Assembly: GCA_964429915.1 (NCBI GenBank) | Contig: CAYSDZ010000020.1 | Location: 1-53,743, forward strand | Direction of reading: 5' to 3' | DNA from: Alteromonas_F sp964429915 | GTDB taxonomy: Bacteria > Pseudomonadota > Gammaproteobacteria > Enterobacterales > Alteromonadaceae | DNA length: 53,743 nucleotides | Part shown: piece after piece, positions 1 through 8,965 of the stretch | How the letters are laid out: each line of letters begins with the position of its first letter | Numbering within the stretch: position 1 is the stretch's first letter | Notes under the pieces: generated by a model | Seen by the model: the letters and a program-made list of their open reading frames with translations, nothing else | The model's database searches: none | What the model was told of the DNA's origin: nothing | Made by a program: the position numbers and the translations under genes

Positions 1-6
1 GTTTAA

Positions 7-14
7 ATCCTTTT
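7..14 (-). promoter_or_regulatory. Ribosome-binding-site-like sequence for a gene beyond the left edge
   Basis: Read on the minus strand, positions 14 to 7 give AAAAGGAT, a good Shine-Dalgarno match just before the window ends. The only start codon seen between here and the amiB stop opens an 8-codon frame that stops at once, so the next gene probably starts just left of position 1. In related bacteria mutL follows amiB, so mutL is the expected neighbour; this is inference only. Confidence 0.35.
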
Positions 15-57
15 ATTCGTTCGCTGAATCGAGCATGTTGAGGTGGAACGGGTATGG

Positions 58-1437
58 TTACGATTGAGGGATATTGAGTGTTTGCCCAATGTGCACAACA
101 TCAGACGAAAGGTTATTTGCCGCTTTTATCGTTTTGACTGAGACCTTATATCGCTGAGCAAGGAGCGATAAGGATTCGCCCGAACGAACCTTGTGTACTC
201 TTTTTGCTTTTTTCGTCGCCGCCCACAGGGTGCCGTCGGGTGGACGCTGATTAAAATAGGTTTTTATTGCCGTAAAAACCGCGTTGGCTAATTTATCGCG
301 ATGTTTAGACCAATTTAAATTTTTCTCTTCTTGAGGGTTGGAAATAAATCCCAATTCAACCAATATCGAAGGAATATCGGGGGATGTCAACACAGCCAAA
401 CTGGCTGACTGAGGCTTTTTTTGATGCATTTTGGTAACGCTCCGCATCTCGTTTATGACCAACTCACTTAAATCGTAACTAGAGGCCATAGAATGGTCCA
501 TTGACAAACCCAATATCGTTTCTGTTAGATAGCGTTCGCTCGCTTTATCGGTAATAACTTCAGCTGCTCCACCCAGTAGCTCGGAATGGCGCTGTGTGCG
601 CTCCATCCATCTTCCCAATTCATTATCAGCGCGACGCATGGATAAGACCCAAACCGATGCGCCTCTAGGCTCGGGCTGATGAAAAGCATCAGCATGGATA
701 GACACAAATAAATCTGCTTTTTTTCGGCGCGCCAATTCTGGCCGCAAGTTGGGCGGAATATAATAGTCGCCAGTGCGGATCATCACCGCGCGCATGCCCG
801 GTGTTGCGTCGACTTTTTTTTGCAGTAATTGAGACACGCTAAGCGTAATCTTTTTTTCGTAAGTTCCAGATGGCCCTACCGAACCAGGATCTTTACCGCC
901 ATGCCCTGCATCGATGGCAATAACAATGTCTCTTGCGGTACTCACTGAGTCGTTTAGCACAATTTTATCAGACGAAGGTGTGGATGAGCTTCGTTTTTCA
1001 GCTTGAGAAACTGGTTTAGTATTGGTTTTAGCGATGACAGGGGCGCTATCCAATAAATCGACCACTAATCTAGGATTACTGTCTGAAGAAGCCCCCAACG
1101 TAAACAGACTAGGCTTAGCAGCTCGGCTCAGTTCAATAACAAGTCGGGTATCGCGCTTGGATTTAGGGCGAGAGTATCTGACTTTATTGACCAAAGAAGA
1201 CGAAATCGTAAAGGCATCGAGGCGTTGTTGGGGAAGCACTTCTTTAAGGTCGATCACAAGACGCTGAGGGGACTGAAGAGAAAAATAGGTAAAGTCAGGC
1301 TCTTTATTAAACTCAAACACCAATCGAACCGAGTTGCCTTGTTCTGACAAGCGCACATCTTTAATGGTGTCAGACAGCGCTTCAGCAGTACCTAACACAT
1401 TTAATGCAAAAAAAATGAACCCTAAAAAGCGCAACAT
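58..1437 (-). CDS. amiB: N-acetylmuramoyl-L-alanine amidase, AmiB type, with LysM domain
   Basis: This is a periplasmic zinc amidase that cuts the bond between N-acetylmuramic acid and the stem peptide, splitting septal peptidoglycan at division. The 459-residue protein has a signal peptide (about residues 1-20), an AMIN domain (about 25-130) for septal targeting, a linker rich in Ser/Lys/Thr, an Amidase_3 domain (about 170-395) and a C-terminal LysM repeat (about 414-457) that binds glycan. Zinc ligands His179 (DAGHGGKDPG), Glu194 and the SIHADA histidine are visible, and the catalytic Glu lies in ILVELGF. AmiB enzymes are normally autoinhibited until EnvC/NlpD-type activators act. The gene follows tsaE by 22 nt, so the two are probably co-transcribed, as in the tsaE-amiB-mutL operon of other gammaproteobacteria. 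Confidence 0.95.
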   Translation of the reverse strand: MLRFLGFIFFALNVLGTAEALSDTIKDVRLSEQGNSVRLVFEFNKEPDFTYFSLQSPQRLVIDLKEVLPQQRLDAFTISSSLVNKVRYSRPKSKRDTRLVIELSRAAKPSLFTLGASSDSNPRLVVDLLDSAPVIAKTNTKPVSQAEKRSSSTPSSDKIVLNDSVSTARDIVIAIDAGHGGKDPGSVGPSGTYEKKITLSVSQLLQKKVDATPGMRAVMIRTGDYYIPPNLRPELARRKKADLFVSIHADAFHQPEPRGASVWVLSMRRADNELGRWMERTQRHSELLGGAAEVITDKASERYLTETILGLSMDHSMASSYDLSELVINEMRSVTKMHQKKPQSASLAVLTSPDIPSILVELGFISNPQEEKNLNWSKHRDKLANAVFTAIKTYFNQRPPDGTLWAATKKAKRVHKVRSGESLSLLAQRYKVSVKTIKAANNLSSDVVHIGQTLNIPQS

Positions 1438-1459
1438 GGATAATCTAATTATTGTTTTT

Positions 1460-1948
1460 TTAACCTTTGACTTTTAACTTCCGACAGCATTCCGAGGTAA
1501 TGGTTTCACCTAGCTCAGAGCAAGCCTGCAACGTTGCTGTTCGATTTTCATTCAGACTAAGTGTAATCATTAAATCTGCTGGGGCCAAGCAATTCCTCCC
1601 TTTTTCTGCCCACTCTACAATACACAAGGTGTTTCGGGCGAAATAATCTCTTATCCCCATGAATTCTAGTTCTTCGGGATCCGCTAAGCGATAAAGATCA
1701 AAATGATAGACTTTACCTAGCGTCAGCTCATACGGTTCAACCAAGGTGTAAGTGGGGCTTTTTACATTTCCTTTATGCCCCAATGCTTGAATCAAAAAAC
1801 GCGATAACGTAGTTTTACCTGCACCTAAGTCACCTTTTAAATAAAGCGTTACGCCTCTCTCCCAGTCCGTTGTAATGGTTGCGGCTAGTACTTCGCCCAA
1901 CGCTTGGGTTTGGGCCAGTTCATTGAGTTCAAATTCAGCGTATAACAT
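1460..1948 (-). CDS. tsaE: tRNA threonylcarbamoyladenosine biosynthesis ATPase TsaE
   Basis: This small cytoplasmic P-loop ATPase works with TsaB and TsaD to place threonylcarbamoyl on A37 of ANN-decoding tRNAs. The Walker A motif GDLGAGKTT is at residues 39-47. The family's YHFDLYRL and VEWAEKG segments follow. At 162 residues it is the usual length. It is the first gene of a minus-strand unit leading into amiB and is divergent from queG. In enterobacteria nnr (yjeF, NAD(P)HX repair) sits between queG and tsaE; here the two are directly back to back with about 120 nt between their start codons, so nnr must be elsewhere or absent. Confidence 0.95.
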   Translation of the reverse strand: MLYAEFELNELAQTQALGEVLAATITTDWERGVTLYLKGDLGAGKTTLSRFLIQALGHKGNVKSPTYTLVEPYELTLGKVYHFDLYRLADPEELEFMGIRDYFARNTLCIVEWAEKGRNCLAPADLMITLSLNENRTATLQACSELGETITSECCRKLKVKG

Positions 1949-2069
1949 ATTGTTTTTCTCGAATAATGCCTAACTTGCTCTGCTGTATACAAGTTTTGTG
2001 ATAGTCTTGCTACAGTTCTCAGTTTAAACCGTGATGTCTTGTTTACCACAATTTGTTTGTCATAAAAGA

Positions 2070-3224
2070 ATGTCGATTCATGATCTTAATAAAACGTTAG
2101 GAAAAGATTTAAGCCAGCTTGCTGACGATATCAAGGCTTGGGGCAAGGAGCTAGGATTTCAGTATGTGGGTATCAGTGATATCGACTTATCTGCTCATGA
2201 ATCTCGCTTGCAGCGTTGGCTAGATAACAATTATCACGGTACCATGCGCTTTATGGCTGATCACGGTACGAAACGGGCAAGACCCAATGAGCTAGTACCC
2301 GGAACTTTGCGTGTTATTAGCGTTAGGCTGAACTATCTTCCCCCAGATGCATCGTTTGCCAAGCATTTATCTAAGCCTGATATTGCCTACATTAGCCGCT
2401 ATGCGCTAGGGCGTGATTATCATAAAGTGCTTCGCAACAAATTGAAAAAGCTCGGTCAGCGCATTCAAAAGCAAGTGCCTGATGCATTATTTCGGCCTTT
2501 TACCGATTCAGCCCCCATACTGGAACATGCTATTGCGGAAAAAGCGGGCGTAGGGTGGACAGGCAAGCATTCACTAACCTTAGCCAAAGACGGAGGGTCG
2601 TGGTTTTTTTTGGGTGAATTATTTATAAATTTACCGCTTCCAACCGACCAGCCAGTGAAAGAGCACTGTGGAACGTGCACCGCATGCATCAGTATGTGCC
2701 CGACGAATGCCATTGTAGCGCCTTACACCGTGGACGCTCGCAAGTGCATCTCTTACCTCACCATTGAACATAATGGCGCAATACCAGAACCATTTAGAAA
2801 AGCGATGGGCAACCGAATCTATGGCTGTGATGATTGCCAATTAGTCTGCCCTTGGAACCGCTATGCTGAATTAACAAACGAGCCAGATTTTTATGCACGA
2901 GAAACCTTACACGGCCAATCTTTAATAACCTTATTTCAGTGGGATGAAGCACGGTTTTTGAAAAACACCGAAGGTAGCCCTATTCGACGAATAGGTTATG
3001 AGAAGTGGCAACGCAATATAGCCGTTGCAATAGGAAACAGTCCGTTTAGCCTTAATGCCTTGACACTGCTTGAAGAAAAACGCAAGGCCGCATCACATTT
3101 AGTGCGCGAACATATAGACTGGGCGCTGTCTGAATTAATTAAAAAGCGCCCTGATGCCGTCAAACGCCGCCATACGGAACGGCTTATTCGTATCATAAAT
3201 AAAGGCTTGCCAAGAGATGCCTAA
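2070..3224 (+). CDS. queG: Epoxyqueuosine reductase QueG
   Basis: QueG is a cobalamin- and iron-sulfur-dependent enzyme that reduces epoxyqueuosine to queuosine at position 34 of tRNAs with GUN anticodons. Two ferredoxin-like Cys clusters are visible: CGTCTACISMCP, and CDDCQLVCP with a lone Cys between them. The family motif KAGVGWTGKHSL is present. I chose the ATG at 2070 (384 residues, starting MSIHDLNKTL) because it matches the family's length. An in-frame GTG/ATG pair at 2031/2034 would add 12-13 residues of unlike sequence. Neither start has a strong ribosome site. The gene is convergent with hemE, only 22 nt away. Confidence 0.93.
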   Translation: MSIHDLNKTLGKDLSQLADDIKAWGKELGFQYVGISDIDLSAHESRLQRWLDNNYHGTMRFMADHGTKRARPNELVPGTLRVISVRLNYLPPDASFAKHLSKPDIAYISRYALGRDYHKVLRNKLKKLGQRIQKQVPDALFRPFTDSAPILEHAIAEKAGVGWTGKHSLTLAKDGGSWFFLGELFINLPLPTDQPVKEHCGTCTACISMCPTNAIVAPYTVDARKCISYLTIEHNGAIPEPFRKAMGNRIYGCDDCQLVCPWNRYAELTNEPDFYARETLHGQSLITLFQWDEARFLKNTEGSPIRRIGYEKWQRNIAVAIGNSPFSLNALTLLEEKRKAASHLVREHIDWALSELIKKRPDAVKRRHTERLIRIINKGLPRDA

Positions 3225-3246
3225 GTTTGTTGCTTACTGTGTGTTT

Positions 3247-4308
3247 TTAGTTGTGAAATCGACCGCTCAGCGAATGCACTGCATTTACAAACACACCTGC
3301 ATTTTCGGGCGGTACATCTAAGTGGATGCCGTGGCCTAAGTTAAATACATGTCCAGAACCTTTGCCATAACTCGACAAAATAGTATCCACTTCTTGTTCT
3401 ATTCTTGCAGGCGGCGCATACAACATTGACGGGTCCATGTTACCTTGAAGTGCCACTTTATCGCCTACCCTTTTGCGAGCTTGTGCAATATCAACAGTCC
3501 AATCTAGACCAATAGCATCACAACCTGTATCAGCAATAGCTTCTAACCACGCCCCGCCATTTTTGGTGAATAAGGTAACGGGTACTCGATGGCCTTCATT
3601 TTCTTTTATTAACCCATCGACAATTTTATGCATGTATTGCAGGGAAAACGCTTTATAGTCTCGTTCTGATAACACCCCACCCCATGTGTCAAATACCATC
3701 ACCGATTGCGCTCCTGCTTTAATTTGCGCGTTGAGGTAGGTAATCACTGAATCAGCGAGTTTATCTAACAAAAGATGCAACGACTGCGGTTCAGAGAACG
3801 CCATTTTTTTAATTTTAGTGAACGCTTTACTTGAGCCACCTTCTACCATGTAAGTTGCAAGCGTCCATGGGCTGCCTGAAAACCCAATAAGTGGAACGTC
3901 GCCTTTTAACTCTCTGCGGATCGTTCGCACCGCATTCATCACATAAGCCAATTCTTGTTCAGGATCAGGGATAGGCAACGCTGCGATGTCACTGTGGCAA
4001 GACAATGGCCTTTCAAATCTTGGTCCTTCTCCTGTCTCGAAATACAAACCCAAACCCATTGCATCAGGGATCGTTAATATATCGGAAAACAAAATAGCCG
4101 CATCTAACGGAAAGCGCCTTAGAGGTTGAAGTGTAACTTCACAAGCAAGTTCTGCATTTTTACACAGCGACATAAAATCACCCGCTTGTGCCCGAGTCGC
4201 TTTGTATTCTGGAAGATAGCGTCCTGCTTGTCGCATCATCCATACTGGCGTTACGTCAATGGGTTGCTTAAGTAATGCACGTAAATATCTATCGTTTTTT
4301 AATTGCAT
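3247..4308 (-). CDS. hemE: Uroporphyrinogen decarboxylase
   Basis: HemE removes four carboxyl groups from uroporphyrinogen III to give coproporphyrinogen III, the cytoplasmic branch-point step of haem synthesis. The 353-residue length is typical. The substrate-binding PVWMMRQAGRYLPEY motif is at residues 21-35, and the catalytic Asp lies in LFSDILTIPDAMG (about residue 76). A GSPWTLATYM segment and the C-terminal HVFNLGHGI signature are also present. It lies downstream of nudC in the same direction with a 79-nt gap, and converges with queG. Confidence 0.97.
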   Translation of the reverse strand: MQLKNDRYLRALLKQPIDVTPVWMMRQAGRYLPEYKATRAQAGDFMSLCKNAELACEVTLQPLRRFPLDAAILFSDILTIPDAMGLGLYFETGEGPRFERPLSCHSDIAALPIPDPEQELAYVMNAVRTIRRELKGDVPLIGFSGSPWTLATYMVEGGSSKAFTKIKKMAFSEPQSLHLLLDKLADSVITYLNAQIKAGAQSVMVFDTWGGVLSERDYKAFSLQYMHKIVDGLIKENEGHRVPVTLFTKNGGAWLEAIADTGCDAIGLDWTVDIAQARKRVGDKVALQGNMDPSMLYAPPARIEQEVDTILSSYGKGSGHVFNLGHGIHLDVPPENAGVFVNAVHSLSGRFHN

Positions 4309-4387
4309 GGTATCTTTGGGATTTTTGTGGGTCGGGGACTAATTCAGTTCTTACTAGTATAACAGAGCTTTGGGCTAAGCCGATGGC

Positions 4388-5227
4388 TTATTCATTCCTC
4401 GAATGAGTCATGTTAGTAATTCTCTCGATTAAACGCCCTGCTATACTAAAGTTAGGTGGGATTAATGGTAAGTTTGATACTGAAAACCAATTGGCTTCTA
4501 CGATTTCTTTTTGATCGGGTTTAAGTTCGCCCGACTTCCATTTGGCAATGTAACCCATCATCAAGGCATGTGGAAAAGGCCAAGGCTGGCTGCCTTGATA
4601 TTCTACATCACACACTTCAACCCCCACCTCTTCAAACACTTCTCTTGCCACTGCGTGCTCTAAACTTTCTCCGCTTTCAACAAATCCGGCCAAAATAGAA
4701 TACATTCCCGTTTTTACATGACGAGCATTCATAGCCAACAATATTTCATCGTCTCGGTAAACCGCAACAATGACACACGGCGAAACTCTTGGGTAGCAGC
4801 GGTGTGAACAAGCATGGCATTGCATTGCTGTTTCCCACTCTATTTTTGTCATTCTTGACCCACAACGCCCACAAAACCGGTGTGTCCGATAAAAATGAAC
4901 GAGCTGCCAAGCTCTGCCTATTTGGTCAAATGCCCCCGTTTCGACATGCATCATAACCTGTCGCAACGAAGCAAACTCATGTTGCTCTAGGTGTATGTTT
5001 TGAGCTCCTAAGTCGATAACGAAAATAGGTAGGGGCTGCGCTTGTAAATCAAATAACTGCAAAACATCGGTATGATACTCCGCCAAGTCTTTTTCATTTA
5101 AAATATCGCTGTTTGGTAAGTGATAGGATGACAATTTCACCACTAACTCATCTCGACAAAATATCACCCACGTTGACGCATTATGTTCAGCAGTAGGAAG
5201 ATGAGAAAGGTTTACAGAACGAAGCAT
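4388..5227 (-). CDS. nudC: NAD(H) pyrophosphatase / NAD-RNA decapping hydrolase NudC
   Basis: NudC hydrolyses NAD(H) to NMN(H) and AMP, and in E. coli removes 5' NAD caps from RNA. The 279-residue protein has a zinc ribbon (Cys119, Cys122, Cys137, Cys140, with Cys144 nearby) before the Nudix domain. The 23-residue Nudix box spans residues 181-203, with its REVFEEVGV core. The NADH-specificity motif SQPWPFP follows, with Ala instead of Ser two residues later. It is divergent from zur across about 130 nt. Confidence 0.93.
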   Translation of the reverse strand: MLRSVNLSHLPTAEHNASTWVIFCRDELVVKLSSYHLPNSDILNEKDLAEYHTDVLQLFDLQAQPLPIFVIDLGAQNIHLEQHEFASLRQVMMHVETGAFDQIGRAWQLVHFYRTHRFCGRCGSRMTKIEWETAMQCHACSHRCYPRVSPCVIVAVYRDDEILLAMNARHVKTGMYSILAGFVESGESLEHAVAREVFEEVGVEVCDVEYQGSQPWPFPHALMMGYIAKWKSGELKPDQKEIVEANWFSVSNLPLIPPNFSIAGRLIERITNMTHSRNE

Positions 5228-5358
5228 TTAAAAAAGCAACAAGAAGAAAAACCGAAGGCTTAAAATAACACAAAATGTAAAGAAATTTGATCAATGGTGG
5301 CAGATTTTGCACAAGCCCTTTATTATATGCACATATTATTGACCGACACGTGTAGTGA

Positions 5359-5787
5359 ATGACTCAGACCATACTCGCCAAAGCTCGAGCACATTGCGAT
5401 GCAAAAGGGGTACGATTTACCCCATTAAGAGAAAAGGTGTTCGTATTAATGCTTGAAAAGCAGGGTCCAGTAGGGGCTTATGAACTGCTCGACGAGTTAA
5501 AAGAAAGCGAAGCGGCGGCTAAACCCGCAACCGTGTATCGCGCTTTAGATTTTTTGTTAGACTGCGGATTTGTTCATCGTCTTGAGTCGAGTAATGCTTT
5601 TGTGGCTTGCCGCCATTTTGGCTGTGAGCACCCTGTACAGTTTTTAATTTGTGACAATTGTGGGTACGTCACTGAAATTCAGTCTGAGGATTTAGCTGAA
5701 AAATTGCTTACACAAGCAGAAGAACATGGATTTAAAGTTGAAAAGCAAACCATTGAAGCACATGGCACGTGCATTGATTGCCAATAA
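5359..5787 (+). CDS. zur: Fur-family zinc uptake regulator Zur
   Basis: This is a winged-helix metalloregulator that represses zinc uptake genes when zinc is bound. The 142-residue protein has the Fur-family DNA-binding domain (RFTPLREKVFVLMLEKQGPVGA, then KPATVYRALDFL). Its C-terminal structural zinc ligands are the CDNCG pair and the terminal GTCIDC pair. It lacks the His-rich segments of Fur and its HFGCEHPVQFLICDNCGY block is Zur-like, so I prefer Zur to Fur or PerR. The cheX-like gene begins 18 nt later and may be co-transcribed. Confidence 0.87.
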   Translation: MTQTILAKARAHCDAKGVRFTPLREKVFVLMLEKQGPVGAYELLDELKESEAAAKPATVYRALDFLLDCGFVHRLESSNAFVACRHFGCEHPVQFLICDNCGYVTEIQSEDLAEKLLTQAEEHGFKVEKQTIEAHGTCIDCQ

Positions 5788-5790
5788 AAT

Positions 5791-5796
5791 AGGAGG
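5791..5796 (+). promoter_or_regulatory. Strong ribosome binding site deciding a TTG start
   Basis: A perfect AGGAGG sits 9 nt before the TTG at 5806. The only nearby ATG (5810) is in another frame, so this site fixes the rare TTG start of the CheX-like gene. Confidence 0.8.
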
Positions 5797-5805
5797 GACT
5801 TAAGT

Positions 5806-6270
5806 TTGAATGCAAATTTCATTAATCCATTTATAGGTGCATTGTTAAACGTAATGGAAACAATGGCACAAACCAAGCTTACGCCAGGGCGTCCAAAGCG
5901 CAAACAAAATGATGTTGCCAAAGGAGACGTGTCAGGCCTAATCGGCATGATTGGCCCAGAAACAAAAGGGTCATTTTCTATTACCTTTGATGAAGGGCTT
6001 GCACTCACCATTATGGAACGCATGGTCGGTGAGAAATTAGATGAGATAGACAGCGAAGTCTGCGACATGGTGGGCGAAGTCACCAATATGATTGCTGGCA
6101 GCGCTAAACGCGATCTCGCTGAGCTTGGTTTTGATTTCGGTATGGCAACGCCGGTGGTGGTGTCGGGTAACGACCATACCATTAGTCATCAAGTGGATGG
6201 TCCCAAGGTAATATTGCCCTTTATGTGCGAGCAAGGTAATGCGCATATGGAAATCTGTTTCGATAAATAA
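5806..6270 (+). CDS. CheX-like chemotaxis phosphatase
   Basis: CheX/CheC proteins dephosphorylate the response regulator CheY-P. This 154-residue protein has the family's opening (NPFIGALLNVMETMA) and the conserved acidic-Asn phosphatase helix: Glu91 and Asn94 in GEVTNMIAG, within a segment beginning EVCDMVGEV. The start is TTG. No chemotaxis or flagellar genes are nearby, so this is an orphan, possibly read through from zur 18 nt upstream. Stand-alone CheX-like proteins are common in Alteromonadales and Vibrionales and their partner regulators are often unknown. The family call is good; the exact target is not shown by the sequence. Confidence 0.82.
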   Translation: MNANFINPFIGALLNVMETMAQTKLTPGRPKRKQNDVAKGDVSGLIGMIGPETKGSFSITFDEGLALTIMERMVGEKLDEIDSEVCDMVGEVTNMIAGSAKRDLAELGFDFGMATPVVVSGNDHTISHQVDGPKVILPFMCEQGNAHMEICFDK

Positions 6271-6320
6271 CCCTTACACACACCCAAATTAAATTAGATA
6301 AGGAAACACAAGGAAATTTT

Positions 6321-7457
6321 ATGAAAAAATCTACACTAGCAGCATCAATTGCGCTTGCAGTATGTGCATTTTCTGCACAAGCCGATAAACAAGAACCGCA
6401 AAAAGCTTGGTTTGGTGCGTATGGACTTTATTATGAAGCCAGTGATCTGCCTGAAGGTCTCGATTTGCTAGAGGATGGTACGGGCATTGGCTTAGAAGCG
6501 GGGTTTAGGTTTGCGCCGCAGTGGGGAGTACGCTTTGAGTACGGCGCTTTTCAATTAAACAGCAATGATCCTACTATTAGCCCTGATGAAGCAGGTGCAC
6601 TCTATGGCACAGATATTATGTATTTTTTACCCAATGAAGCAGCGTATTTGTTTTCTGGAGTAAAAATATTGAATTTAGAGCAAGACTACACACGCGCCAA
6701 CGTTGGTATTGGTAAGCACTGGTCTCTAGAGCATGGTTGGAAACTCGTTACTGAGGCCGCGACCTATTTTGGTGAAGGTGATAACGACATTGGTGTAAAA
6801 GTAGGCTTTGTTTATCCTTTCGGTGGTTCCGTATCAAACTACACACCTAGTAAACCCGCTGCTGTTGAAGCTGCTGTGGTAGATTCAGACAACGACGGTG
6901 TAATTGATGACAACGACCGATGCCCTGGAACACCTGCTGGAAGTAAAGTTGATAACAACGGGTGTATCATGGTGGTCAGCACACAAAAAGACACTGATGG
7001 AGATGGGGTATTTGATTCGGCTGACCAGTGCCCTAACACCCCCGCAAATGATGTCGTAGATTCAGATGGCTGTACGCGCTTTGGTACTGAACAAGTGTCA
7101 CAAACAGTCAAAGTCTTGTTCGCTAATAATAGCGCAAACATCACTGAACCGTCGGATCCTGAAATCGTAGAGTTTGCTAATTTTATGAAGCGTTACGGCA
7201 AAACGGACGGCGTGATCGAGGGGCATGCCTCTGCACCTGGCGAAGCAAGCTACAACCTAGCGCTTTCGAAAAAGCGTGCTGAAGCATTTAAAACCTTGCT
7301 AGTCGAAGAGTACGGTATAGCAGCGTCTCGTTTGTCGACGGTAGGGTATGGCGAAGAGCGCTTATTAGATACCAGCAATACCGCTGCGGCACACAAGAAA
7401 AATCGCCGTATTGTAGTGAACATTTCAGAAAAAGTGAAAGTTAAACTAACTAAATAA
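6321..7457 (+). CDS. OmpA-family outer-membrane protein with thrombospondin type 3 repeats
   Basis: This outer-membrane protein links the membrane to peptidoglycan. Of its 378 residues, 1-21 form a signal peptide ending in AQA. An eight-strand-like barrel domain follows to about 175. Two Ca2+-binding thrombospondin-3-type repeats come next (DSDNDGVIDDNDRCPGTP and DTDGDGVFDSADQCPNTP). The OmpA C-terminal peptidoglycan-binding domain (about 260-372) carries GHASAPGEASYNLALSKKRA and the NRR signature. The arrangement resembles OprF/OmpA proteins of marine gammaproteobacteria. It starts 50 nt after cheX with its own ribosome site (AAGGAAA) and is followed by a clear terminator. Confidence 0.9.
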   Translation: MKKSTLAASIALAVCAFSAQADKQEPQKAWFGAYGLYYEASDLPEGLDLLEDGTGIGLEAGFRFAPQWGVRFEYGAFQLNSNDPTISPDEAGALYGTDIMYFLPNEAAYLFSGVKILNLEQDYTRANVGIGKHWSLEHGWKLVTEAATYFGEGDNDIGVKVGFVYPFGGSVSNYTPSKPAAVEAAVVDSDNDGVIDDNDRCPGTPAGSKVDNNGCIMVVSTQKDTDGDGVFDSADQCPNTPANDVVDSDGCTRFGTEQVSQTVKVLFANNSANITEPSDPEIVEFANFMKRYGKTDGVIEGHASAPGEASYNLALSKKRAEAFKTLLVEEYGIAASRLSTVGYGEERLLDTSNTAAAHKKNRRIVVNISEKVKVKLTK

Positions 7458-7472
7458 GTAGTTTCAAAATTT

Positions 7473-7498
7473 AAAAAGGCACGTTAGTGCCTTTTTTT
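7473..7498 (+). terminator. Rho-independent terminator after the OmpA-family gene (bidirectional)
   Basis: The sequence AAAAAGGCAC-GTTA-GTGCC then seven Ts forms a compact GC stem with a 4-nt loop and a T-run on the plus strand. The A-run on the left side means it can also end transcription from dnaB on the minus strand, which stops 19 nt to the right. Confidence 0.9.
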
Positions 7499-7516
7499 AT
7501 CTCTAACGTTCAGGTT

Positions 7517-8899
7517 TTAATAATCGTCAGCGCGTGCAGGCCCAGCGTAGTTATCGAAGCGCGAAAATTGACCTTGAAATGTAAGCCTGCTGGTGCCTAT
7601 TGGACCGTTTCTTTGTTTACCGATAATAATTTCTGCAATCCCTTTATCCTCGCTGTTTTCATTATAAACTTCATCTCTATAGATAAACATGATCAAATCA
7701 GCATCCTGCTCAATCGATCCCGATTCACGTAAATCGGAATTTACTGGGCGTTTATCCGCTCGCTGCTCCAAACTTCGATTCAGCTGAGATAATGCCACCA
7801 CAGGCACTTCTAATTCTTTTGCCAAGGCCTTTAACGAGCGCGAAATCTCGGCAATTTCTAAGGTGCGGTTTTCTGACAACGACGGCACACGCATCAGCTG
7901 TAAGTAATCAACCATGATCAAACTTAAGCCGCCTCTTTCTCTCGCTAATTTTCTTGCCCGAGAGCGCACTTCCATAGGCGTTAGGCCAGATGAATCATCA
8001 ACGAACAAATTATCCTTTTCTTTTAAGTTGGCCATGGTGTTTGAAATTCTTGCCCAATCCTCATCGTCGAGCTGAGCCGTTCGTATTTTAGTTTGATCGA
8101 CTCGGCTTAACGAGGCTAGCATCCTCATCATAATTTGCTCTGAAGGCATTTCAAGACTGAACACCAATACCGGCTTTTGCTCCGTCATCATGGCGTTTTC
8201 ACATAAATTCATGGCAAACGTGGTTTTTCCCATGGACGGGCGAGCTGCAACAATCACCAAATCGGAAGGCTGTAATCCACTGGTTTTTTTATCTAAATCA
8301 GTATATCCAGAAGAGACCCCTGTTACTTCCCGATTGTCCTTAAGCAACAGCTCTAATCGGTCAATCGTTTTACCCAAAACAGATTCAATATCTTTGGGGC
8401 CTTCGTTATCTCCAGTTCGACGTTCAGCAATTTCAAATACTTTGCTTTCTGCCATATCGAGAATATCAGCACTGTCTCGACCTTCGGGATTGTATCCTGC
8501 TTCGGCAATCTGATTCGCAACACCAATCAATTCCCGGGTAATGGCGCGTTCTTTGATAATTTTAGCGTAAGCGGTTACGTTTGCGGCACTAGGCGTATTT
8601 TTAGCTAGTTCGCCAAGATAGGCAAAATCGCCTGCGTCACGCAGTTGGTCATGATTTTCCAGTTCCTCAGAAACCGTGATCAAATCAATCGGTAAATTTT
8701 CTTTTAAAAGACGGATAATGGCAGAAAAAATGATTTGATGAGAGCGATTGTAAAAGTCGCTCTCTGTCACTAACTCTGTGACTTTGTCCCATGAATCGGG
8801 TGAAATAAGCATGCTGCCAAGCACCGACTGCTCGGCCTCAATGCTATGAGGAGGGATCTTTAATTTTTCAACGACATTGTCAGATGCTGAGGCAGCCAA
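7517..8899 (-). CDS. dnaB: Replicative DNA helicase DnaB
   Basis: DnaB is the hexameric 5'-3' helicase that unwinds DNA at the replication fork and recruits primase. The 460-residue protein has the N-terminal all-alpha domain (about 15-115) and a RecA-like motor domain. Walker A ARPSMGKTT is at residues 219-227. The Walker B-like segment LIMVDYLQLM and the DLRESGSIEQDADLIMF motif follow. Length and motifs fit the family, with no sign of an intein. In E. coli dnaB is followed by alr; here it ends at a shared terminator facing the OmpA-family gene. Confidence 0.98.
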   Translation of the reverse strand: MAASASDNVVEKLKIPPHSIEAEQSVLGSMLISPDSWDKVTELVTESDFYNRSHQIIFSAIIRLLKENLPIDLITVSEELENHDQLRDAGDFAYLGELAKNTPSAANVTAYAKIIKERAITRELIGVANQIAEAGYNPEGRDSADILDMAESKVFEIAERRTGDNEGPKDIESVLGKTIDRLELLLKDNREVTGVSSGYTDLDKKTSGLQPSDLVIVAARPSMGKTTFAMNLCENAMMTEQKPVLVFSLEMPSEQIMMRMLASLSRVDQTKIRTAQLDDEDWARISNTMANLKEKDNLFVDDSSGLTPMEVRSRARKLARERGGLSLIMVDYLQLMRVPSLSENRTLEIAEISRSLKALAKELEVPVVALSQLNRSLEQRADKRPVNSDLRESGSIEQDADLIMFIYRDEVYNENSEDKGIAEIIIGKQRNGPIGTSRLTFQGQFSRFDNYAGPARADDY

Positions 8900-8965
8900 A
8901 ACACGATCTCAAAAATACATGAAAGGCTGGATAGTATGCGTTATTCAGCCTCTTTTTTCCATCGA

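Noticed and set aside
1022..1267. Plus-strand frame antisense to amiB, and many similar long antisense frames elsewhere (e.g. inside mshQ, yhdP and mreB)
   Set aside because: These follow the codon bias of the true gene on the other strand, lack ribosome sites, and match no family.
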